Made by a program: the position numbers and the translations under genes
Notes under the pieces: generated by a model
What the model saw: only the letters and a program-made list of their open reading frames with translations
The model's database searches: none
What the model was told of the DNA's origin: nothing
NCBI GenBank assembly: GCA_003162495.1
Contig: PMOF01000306.1
Span: 1-10,641 of the forward strand
Direction: 5' to 3'
DNA length: 10,641 nucleotides
Source of the DNA: Acidobacteriaceae bacterium
Lineage (GTDB): Bacteria; Acidobacteriota; Terriglobia; Terriglobales; Acidobacteriaceae
Shown here: positions 1 to 5,819 of the stretch, piece by piece
Position numbering within the stretch: position 1 is the stretch's first letter
How the letters are laid out: every line of letters begins with the position of its first letter

Positions 1-1
1 C

Positions 2-3000
2 TACCTGGCGGAACATGCGCAGGGGCTGATTGGGTTTTCAGGTTGCCTGAGCGGGGAGCTGTGCGAGGAACTGGTGGCGGGGCGCTACGAAAAGGCGCGA
101 AGCGTGGCGCAGCAATATGAAGACATCTTCGGGAAAGGGAATTTCTTTCTGGAGATTCAGGACCAGGGGCTGGAGGACGAGAAGAAGATTCACGAGGCGC
201 TGTTCCGGCTGGAGCGGGAGCTAGAAATTCCACTGGTGGCGACCAACGATTCGCATTATCTGTGCGGAGAAGACTCGCATGCGCATGACGTGATGTTGTG
301 CGTGCAGACGGGGTCGAAGGTGCACGACAAGGAACGGTTCCGCTTTGACAGCGACCAGTTTTTTGTGAAGAGCGCGGACGAGATGGGCGTGCTGTTTAAG
401 GATTCGCCGGCGGTGGTGGCGCGGACGATGGAGATTGCGGAGCGGTGCAATCTGAAGTTGCATGCGGTGGACAATCCGTTTCCGGAGTTTGCGGTGCCCG
501 CGGGTCACACGATCGACAGCTACTTTGAGCATGTGTGCCGCGAGGGATTCAAGAAGCGGCTGGATACGGCGATTCGGATTCTGGACGCGCGCGGCGCGCT
601 GCGGGCGAAACAGCACGAGTATAAGGCGCGGCTGGCATTTGAGATCGGGATCATCAAGCAGATGAAGTACGCGGGGTACTTCCTGATTGTGTGGGACTTT
701 ATCAAGTACGCGCGGGACCATGGGATTCCGGTGGGACCGGGCCGCGGATCGGCGGCGGGGTCGCTGGTGGCGTATGCGATGGAGATCACGAACATCGATC
801 CGCTGCAGAATGGGCTGCTGTTTGAGCGGTTCCTGAATCCGGAGCGGGTGTCGATGCCCGATATCGACGTGGACTTCTGCATGAACCGGCGCGGCGAGGT
901 GATCGACTACGTGACGCGGAAGTACGGACGCGAACAGGTGGCGCAGATCATCACGTTCAACACCATGGCGGCCAAGGCGTCGATCAAAGATTGCGGGCGT
1001 GCACTGGACATGCCCTATGGCGATGTGGACCGAATCGCGAAGCTGATTCCGGCGACCATCGGGATGACGATCGACAAGGCTCTGGAAGAGGTTGCGGAGC
1101 TGAAGAAGGTTTATGACAACGACGCGGTGATTCGCGAGCTGATCGATACGGCGAAGAAGCTGGAGGGGTTGGTGCGCGGGGCCGGCGTGCATGCGTCGGC
1201 GGTGGTGATTGCGCCGCGGCCGCTCACCGAACTGGTGCCGGTGGCGCGGACCAAGAACGACGAAGTGGTGACCGCTTACGACATGAAGGCCGTGGAAAAA
1301 ATGGGCCTGCTGAAAATGGACTTCCTGGGCCTGACAACGCTGACGGTGATTCACGATTGCCTGAAGCTGATCGAGGCCAACCGCGGGGAGAAGCTGGACA
1401 TTGAGACCATCGCGCTGGACGACGCGGATACTTATAAAAAGGTGTTTCACACGGCGCTGACGTCGGGAGTGTTTCAGTTTGAGTCCAGCGGGATGCGTGA
1501 CGTGCTGCGGCGCTACAAGCCCGATAGGGTAGAGGATTTGACGGCGTTAAACGCTCTCTACCGGCCCGGACCGATGAGCATGATCGACGACTTCATCGAT
1601 CGCAAATGGGGACGGCGCAAGGTGGAGTACATGCTGCCGGAGATCGAACAGATTTTGAAAGAGACGCTGGGCGTGATTGTCTACCAGGAGCAGGTGATGC
1701 AGATCGCCAATGTGGTGGCGAGCTACTCGCTGGGCGAGGCGGATCTGTTGCGGCGGGCGATGGGCAAGAAGAATGCGGACGAGATGGCGCAGCAGCGGGA
1801 ACGGTTCATGAGCGGGGCCGCTGCGCTGGGGCATCCGAAGGCGATTGCGGGCGAGATTTTCGACCATATGGAGAAGTTTGCCGGGTATGGATTCAACAAG
1901 TCGCACTCGGCGGCGTACGCGCTGCTGGCGTATCAGACGGCCTATTTGAAGACGCATTATCCGATGGAATTCATGGCCGCGCTGCTGACTTCAGAGACAT
2001 CGAAGCCGGAGAATGTGGTGAAGTACATCAGCGAGTGCAAGGAGATGGGCATCAGCGTGGAGCCGCCGGATGTGCAGATTTCCGGCGCGCAGTTCACGCC
2101 CAGCGGCGAGGCGATCCGGTTTGGATTGGCGGCGGTGAAGAACGTGGGCGGGAACGCGATTGAGTCGATCATGAAGGCGCGTGCGGAGGCGGGTGGCCGC
2201 TTCAAAAGCTTCTGGGAATTTTGCGAGAAGGTGGATTTGCGGTTGATGAACGCGCGTGTGATTCAATCGCTGATCAAGGCGGGGGCGCTGGATTCGCTGG
2301 GCGGCCGCGCACAGCTGATGAAGGCTGTGGACAAGGCGATGGAGCGGGCGACGCGGGCGCAGAAGGATGCGGCGCAGGGACAACATGGGTTGTTCGGATT
2401 GTTCAATGAGGCGCCGGCGGCAGGGCGCGATGCGGATGAGCTGCCGCGCGTGGCGGATTGGGAAGAAGGCGAGCGGCTGGCCAATGAAAAAGAGGTGCTG
2501 GGATTTTTTGTTTCCGGACATCCTTTGGATAAGTATTCGGAGAAGCTTAAGAATTTGACGGGCGTGATTTCGACGGCGGAGGCGCTGGAGCGGAAGCCGC
2601 CGGAGAAGCGCTGGGGGACGCAGGCGGACCCTGCAGACGAGCTCCTGGTGGCGGGAATGATTCTTGGGTTGAAGGTGCAGAAGAGCCGGCGCGACCAGAA
2701 GCAGTATGCGCAGGCGTCGCTCGAGGACGCGAGCGGGAAGATCGAGCTGATCTGTTTTTCACGGGATTATGAGCGGCTGCAAGAGCAGTTGAAGATGGAA
2801 GCGCCGGTGCTGGTGCGCGGAGTGTTGATGGGCGATGAGGATGCGGCGCCGAAGATCGCGGTGAGCTCGATTGTGTCGCTCGAAGAAGTGCAGGTGAAAC
2901 TCCCCGGCGGGGTGCGCATCCGCATCAGTCTGGAACGGGCTACGGAAGAGATGTTTGCTGGATTGAAGCGCGCGGCCGACAGTGCGCCGGGGCCGGGCAA

Positions 3001-3139
3001 GGTGATGCTGCATCTGGAGAAAAAGGGCGAGTACGCGGTGATTCTGGAGCCGGAGGGGATGAACGTGGCGGCGGATCGCGGCTGGGTGGAGCGCGTGGAA
3101 GAATTGGTGGGCAAGGGAACGGTGCAGGCGGTTGGGTAA
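2..3139 (+). CDS. dnaE: DNA polymerase III subunit alpha, 5'-truncated by window edge
   Basis: Catalytic subunit of the replicative DNA polymerase III holoenzyme in the cytoplasm. The frame is open from base 2, so the true start is outside the window. About 1045 residues are visible against roughly 1160-1180 for the family, so most of the missing part is the beginning of the PHP domain. Visible in order: the end of the PHP domain (VATNDSHYL, bases 236-262); the glycine-rich palm motif GPGRGSAAGS (734-763); the metal-binding PDIDVDF motif (857-877), with the two Asp of D-x-D at 866 and 872; the third catalytic Asp in KMDFLGL (codon 1319-1321); fingers with GYGFNKSHSAAYA; a helix-hairpin-helix region (about 2258-2302); QHGLF (2381-2395), matching the QxxLF clamp-binding consensus; and an OB-fold (about 2642-2890). 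All three catalytic aspartates are present, so the gene looks functional. It ends in TAA and converges on the toxin gene 24 bases downstream. Confidence 0.97.
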   Translation, partial: YLAEHAQGLIGFSGCLSGELCEELVAGRYEKARSVAQQYEDIFGKGNFFLEIQDQGLEDEKKIHEALFRLERELEIPLVATNDSHYLCGEDSHAHDVMLCVQTGSKVHDKERFRFDSDQFFVKSADEMGVLFKDSPAVVARTMEIAERCNLKLHAVDNPFPEFAVPAGHTIDSYFEHVCREGFKKRLDTAIRILDARGALRAKQHEYKARLAFEIGIIKQMKYAGYFLIVWDFIKYARDHGIPVGPGRGSAAGSLVAYAMEITNIDPLQNGLLFERFLNPERVSMPDIDVDFCMNRRGEVIDYVTRKYGREQVAQIITFNTMAAKASIKDCGRALDMPYGDVDRIAKLIPATIGMTIDKALEEVAELKKVYDNDAVIRELIDTAKKLEGLVRGAGVHASAVVIAPRPLTELVPVARTKNDEVVTAYDMKAVEKMGLLKMDFLGLTTLTVIHDCLKLIEANRGEKLDIETIALDDADTYKKVFHTALTSGVFQFESSGMRDVLRRYKPDRVEDLTALNALYRPGPMSMIDDFIDRKWGRRKVEYMLPEIEQILKETLGVIVYQEQVMQIANVVASYSLGEADLLRRAMGKKNADEMAQQRERFMSGAAALGHPKAIAGEIFDHMEKFAGYGFNKSHSAAYALLAYQTAYLKTHYPMEFMAALLTSETSKPENVVKYISECKEMGISVEPPDVQISGAQFTPSGEAIRFGLAAVKNVGGNAIESIMKARAEAGGRFKSFWEFCEKVDLRLMNARVIQSLIKAGALDSLGGRAQLMKAVDKAMERATRAQKDAAQGQHGLFGLFNEAPAAGRDADELPRVADWEEGERLANEKEVLGFFVSGHPLDKYSEKLKNLTGVISTAEALERKPPEKRWGTQADPADELLVAGMILGLKVQKSRRDQKQYAQASLEDASGKIELICFSRDYERLQEQLKMEAPVLVRGVLMGDEDAAPKIAVSSIVSLEEVQVKLPGGVRIRISLERATEEMFAGLKRAADSAPGPGKVMLHLEKKGEYAVILEPEGMNVAADRGWVERVEELVGKGTVQAVG

Positions 3140-3163
3140 GCCGAACTGGCCGGAGCGCGAGCT

Positions 3164-3595
3164 TTATTCAATAACTTCGACAGATGCTGCAAACTCTTTG
3201 CCGGCCAGATGGCCGATTCCGCGGTCGAGAGTTGCCAGCTTACCTTTGTTATGAATGGCGAGGCCCAGCAAATACGCATCGGTTACCTGGCGATGGCCCT
3301 GCATGCGCGCGAAAAGAGATTCGGTGGCATTGAGATAGGCGGGGGTGTCGGGCCAGAAGACGTGGCTGGGCAATTGAACCAGGCGCTGTAAGGCATTGCG
3401 GGCCTCAGGCATTTCGAAAGTGTCTAACCCCGCGACTCCCTGGAGCAGCAGGCGCATCATTCCCGATTGGGTAATCGGGCAAGTGGAAAATGGTTTGCGA
3501 CCCGCAGACAGAAACCACCGGTTCACCATCGAGTATTCCGGATGAAGTGGCTGATGAAGAACAAACAACAGATTTACATCGAGCAAGAACGTCAT
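3164..3595 (-). CDS. vapC: VapC-type PIN-domain toxin (putative ribonuclease)
   Basis: A 143-residue protein of typical VapC length, predicted to be the ribonuclease toxin of a type II toxin-antitoxin pair. PIN-domain acidic residues are visible: Asp6 in LLDVNLL, Asp106 in TDAYLLGLA and Asp124 in ATLDRG. The position that is Glu in many PIN toxins appears to be Gln43, in CPITQSG. I recall this substitution being common in the subfamily with a 'CPLTQ-x-GF-R' stretch, so it does not by itself imply inactivity. The start ATG overlaps the antitoxin stop as ATGA, which implies translational coupling, and a GGAAG stretch lies 6 bases upstream. The gene is convergent with dnaE. The fold assignment is strong; the RNA target cannot be read from sequence. 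Confidence 0.9.
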   Translation of the reverse strand: MTFLLDVNLLFVLHQPLHPEYSMVNRWFLSAGRKPFSTCPITQSGMMRLLLQGVAGLDTFEMPEARNALQRLVQLPSHVFWPDTPAYLNATESLFARMQGHRQVTDAYLLGLAIHNKGKLATLDRGIGHLAGKEFAASVEVIE

Positions 3596-3987
3596 TTCTG
3601 TCTTCCGTTCCGGCTTCTCTGGAGGCCGCGTTTTTTGCTGGGCCGGAGAAACTTTTCGACATACTCGCGATCCATCTCATCTTCTGCGCGCTTTACATCC
3701 TCCAGGGTAACCTTGACCTGGCGAAAGGGCACGTCGAGGACCAGCAAGCCGATATCGCTCTCCTTGAGGCGGGACGGTTTGGGTTCGCTACGCTGAATGA
3801 TTCGGTCGATTGCCGCGCTGGTGGAAGCCCCGCTCGCGCTCTTGAATCTTTCCACGATCTGCTGCGATTCTGGAGAGAGGGTGATTGTAGTTCTGCGGGA
3901 CGTGGGCGCCTGCGGGTGCGGGTTTGCAACCTTTCGGGTGCGCGCGGCGGCTTTCGTGGATGCGGAGAAGCGGGAATTGGTGTTCAT
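3592..3987 (-). CDS. vapB: Ribbon-helix-helix antitoxin, partner of the VapC-type toxin
   Basis: A 131-residue protein directly upstream of the PIN toxin and overlapping it by 4 bases. Residues 32-67 (RTTITLSPE, then QQIVERFKSASG and AAIDRIIQRS) fit a ribbon-helix-helix DNA-binding unit: one beta strand followed by two helices. Residues 75-115 would hold the toxin-neutralising arm, including the acidic helix around EDEMDREYVEKFL, and the C-terminus is strongly basic. A basic, low-complexity tail of about 30 residues precedes the DNA-binding strand, which is longer than usual for such antitoxins. No internal Met offers a shorter version that keeps the strand, and no strong ribosome-binding site precedes the ATG. 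By analogy with the family it should neutralise the toxin and repress its own promoter. The symbol follows the VapBC naming convention; the exact antitoxin subfamily is uncertain. Confidence 0.78.
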   Translation of the reverse strand: MNTNSRFSASTKAAARTRKVANPHPQAPTSRRTTITLSPESQQIVERFKSASGASTSAAIDRIIQRSEPKPSRLKESDIGLLVLDVPFRQVKVTLEDVKRAEDEMDREYVEKFLRPSKKRGLQRSRNGRQK

Positions 3988-4016
3988 GTCGTTATTATGA
4001 TGATCTTTTCTTCAAA

Positions 4017-4063
4017 AGTATGCAAGTGAGAAATAATGATGCAGAATGTATGAGTATGCATCA
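4017..4063 (-). promoter_or_regulatory. Candidate operator/promoter region of the toxin-antitoxin operon
   Basis: This A+T-rich stretch upstream of the antitoxin start contrasts with the G+C-rich surroundings. It holds two exact copies of AGTATGCA (4017-4024 and 4053-4060, 36 bases apart) and a perfect 7-base inverted repeat, TGATGCA (4037-4043) and TGCATCA (4057-4063). Ribbon-helix-helix antitoxins commonly bind such short repeats to autorepress. Operator function is inferred from position and symmetry only. I could not pick a confident -35/-10 pair. Confidence 0.4.
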
Positions 4064-4131
4064 GACAACCTTCGAAAGACTCGTGGTGCTTCAGGAATTC
4101 AATTTCCGACAAGAGGCTCGGCGGCTTCCAC

Positions 4132-5547
4132 TTAGGTTTGGCAAAGAAGTCTAGCCCAATCACGGATGGAGCCGGGAGTGAACGGCGCGCCGTTGGCTTC
4201 GGCAGCGGCTAACTGGACGGCGAAGTTGCCGATGGTGGAGCTTTCAGGCTCTCCGATTTCTACGGGGAGGCCGGTGCGCAGCTCGGTGAGTTGGGTGAGG
4301 AGCCGGTTGCGGCTGGCGCCGCCGAGAATGTGGATGCGCTCAAGCTTGCGACCGAGCATGTGTTCCAGGCTCAACAGGGCCGAGGCGTAGCGGGCGGCAA
4401 GGCTCTCGAAGATGAGGCGGGCGAAGATGGGCTCGTTGCCGGCGACGTCTGGAATGGGTTGAAGGCCTAGGCGAGTTAGTTCGCTGTTGATGCGGGCGGG
4501 CATGTTGCCATCGAGAAGAAGAGGGTCGGCATCCACGTCGAGCAGGCCTGGAGCACTGCATGCAGCGGCCTTATTGATGAGGTCTTCGATCGCCCATGTG
4601 CGGCCTTCGCCGGCCCACGCTTCCATGCATTGCTTTAACAACCACATGCCGTTGACGAGAGAGTGAAAGCAAAGGTCGCCTGTAGCTGCGCCGAGATTGG
4701 TGTAGCGCGCGTCGAAGGATTCCTCGGTCGTGACGGGCTCGGAAGTGAGTGTGCCGACGAGCGACCAGGTGCCGGAGCAAATGTAGACGGTGGAATCGAG
4801 CGGAGTGGGAATGCCGGCGATGGCGGAGGCGGTGTCGTGGCAGGCGGGGGCGATGAGTTGGGTTGCGCGGAATGCGGGGAGGGCGGCGAGCAGGCCTTGC
4901 ATTTGGCCCACGATGGTGCCGGAAGGGACGATGGGCGGAGCGGCATTGAGAGAGAGATCGAGCAGGCGGAATAGTTCGCGATCCCAATCGCCGGTGGCGA
5001 GATTGACCAGGCCGGTGTGGGTGGCATGGGAGTATTCCGCAACGCGACGGCCGCCGAGCCAATAGAGGATGTATTCCGGCATGGTGAGCCAGGGCGCGTG
5101 GGGGTCGATGCCCGCGGAAGGATCGGCCATGAGTTGATACATGGTGTTAATGCGCAGGGGCAGCGCGCCGGTGCGCTGGTACAGATCGAGAGGCGGAATG
5201 ATCGCGTCGGCAGCGGCCTTGGTGGCGATGGTGCGTTCGTCGCGATAGCAGAAGGGATCGCCGAGCGGGACGCCGTTGGGATTGAGGCGCACATAATCAA
5301 CTCCCCAACTGTCGACGGCGATGGAGGCGATGGGTTCCGTGCTGGCGAGTGCAGCTTTGCGGAGGCCGTCTTCGAGGCCGGCGAGGAGTGCGCCAAGGGG
5401 CCACTGAAGGGAAGCGCCGCGATGGATGGGGCCATTGGGAATGCGATGGATGACTTCGATTCCGGGAGCGTTATCGCGCCAGCGAAGCAGGGAGACGCGG
5501 CAGCTTTCTGCGCCTAAGTCGATGGCTATGCGGGCTGGTTGTTGCAT
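4132..5547 (-). CDS. rhaB: L-rhamnulokinase (FGGY family)
   Basis: Phosphorylates L-rhamnulose to L-rhamnulose-1-phosphate with ATP in the cytoplasm, the second step of rhamnose catabolism. From the chosen start the product is 471 residues, normal for the family. Visible features: the N-terminal phosphate-binding DLGAESCRVSL (from residue 10), substrate-side SWGVDYV (80-86), ACHDTASAIAG (235-245) with the probable catalytic base Asp238, CSGTWSLVG (257-265), and the ATP-binding GGASRNRLL near residue 409. The frame stays open to an ATG at 5655, but those extra 36 residues are largely translated palindromic repeat (KGHDFSRAD). The ATG at 5547 puts the phosphate-binding motif where rhamnulokinases have it. 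An ATG at 5586 is the other option; its GAGG is only 2 bases away. Neither has an ideal ribosome-binding site. It is the last gene of the rhamnose cluster and ends in TAA. Confidence 0.93.
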   Translation of the reverse strand: MQQPARIAIDLGAESCRVSLLRWRDNAPGIEVIHRIPNGPIHRGASLQWPLGALLAGLEDGLRKAALASTEPIASIAVDSWGVDYVRLNPNGVPLGDPFCYRDERTIATKAAADAIIPPLDLYQRTGALPLRINTMYQLMADPSAGIDPHAPWLTMPEYILYWLGGRRVAEYSHATHTGLVNLATGDWDRELFRLLDLSLNAAPPIVPSGTIVGQMQGLLAALPAFRATQLIAPACHDTASAIAGIPTPLDSTVYICSGTWSLVGTLTSEPVTTEESFDARYTNLGAATGDLCFHSLVNGMWLLKQCMEAWAGEGRTWAIEDLINKAAACSAPGLLDVDADPLLLDGNMPARINSELTRLGLQPIPDVAGNEPIFARLIFESLAARYASALLSLEHMLGRKLERIHILGGASRNRLLTQLTELRTGLPVEIGEPESSTIGNFAVQLAAAEANGAPFTPGSIRDWARLLCQT

Positions 5548-5628
5548 GGCGACGGGTCGATCTCCGACGGGTAATTTAGATTGCATTTCCTCAGGGATTA
5601 AAACCCCGTTCATTTTATTCGGCTCATC

Positions 5629-5648
5629 GGCACGACTGAAGTCGTGCC
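5629..5648. repeat. Palindromic REP-like element
   Basis: Perfect inverted repeat: GGCACGACT (5629-5637), a 2-base GA centre, then AGTCGTGCC (5640-5648), a 9-base-pair stem. Read on the - strand with its flanks, it encodes KGHDFSRAD. I recognise this translated signature as a spurious N-terminus in acidobacterial gene predictions, where the palindrome recurs between genes. Recurrence in this genome cannot be seen from one window. It lies upstream of rhaB, so it could also fold in the mRNA and affect transcript stability. Confidence 0.7.
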
Positions 5649-5696
5649 CTTTCAAAGCGGCGGCCTATCAATGGAGCGTGGGTTGGTGATGAGGTT

Positions 5697-5741
5697 TCCC
5701 ACCCTTCGCAAAGTGCGCGAAGGATGTGGCACCCGGCTTTT
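5697..5741. repeat. Intergenic hairpin repeat, copy 1
   Basis: Contains a perfect 7-base stem, CCTTCGC (5703-5709) and GCGAAGG (5717-5723), with a 7-base loop. The stem extends imperfectly through flanking CCA and TGG bases and is followed by GTGGCACCCGGCTTTT. It matches the next element in order of motifs (CCCACCCT, then GC-rich stem, then GGCACCCGGC and a T run). It lies between two co-directional genes of the same pathway, so it is more likely a dispersed repeat or RNA-processing hairpin than an operon terminator. Confidence 0.55.
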
Positions 5742-5746
5742 GTGCG

Positions 5747-5802
5747 ACCCCACCCTATCCGCAAAAACAAAGACGCGGCGAGGATGGGGCACCCGGCATT
5801 TT
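5747..5802. repeat. Intergenic hairpin repeat, copy 2
   Basis: A second element of the same design: ACCCCACCCTATCCGC, an A-rich loop, GCGGCGAGGATGGGGC, then ACCCGGCATTTT. The arms pair imperfectly (CCCCA with TGGGG, CCGC with GCGG). It shares GGCACCCGGC and the trailing T run with copy 1 but has a longer, A-rich loop. It ends about 18 bases past the stop codon of the bifunctional gene. Confidence 0.55.
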
Positions 5803-5819
5803 AGAATGATGAAAATCCC

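Noticed and set aside
221..1450. Long open frame (409 codons) on the - strand opposite dnaE
   Set aside because: It lies wholly antisense to a well-conserved dnaE region and is rich in Arg, His, Leu and Pro, as expected from reading G/C-biased codons backwards. No recognisable domain or ribosome-binding site.
3140..3163. Possible bidirectional terminator between convergent dnaE and the toxin gene
   Set aside because: The 24-base gap has G+C-rich bases but no stem longer than about 3-4 base pairs and no T run on either strand, so I do not call a terminator.
3490..4029. Open frame of 179 codons on the + strand opposite the toxin-antitoxin genes
   Set aside because: It covers both the PIN toxin start region and the antitoxin in antisense. 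The - strand genes have recognisable folds and coupled ATGA overlap; this frame has none.
3924..4154. Small + strand open frame spanning the toxin-antitoxin promoter
   Set aside because: No ribosome-binding site, no recognisable domain, and it runs through the A+T-rich regulatory island and antisense to the antitoxin start.
5697..5802. Hairpins followed by T runs read as rho-independent terminators
   Set aside because: On the strand of the flanking genes (-) the T runs precede rather than follow the hairpins, and both neighbours belong to the same pathway and direction. A repeat interpretation fits better.
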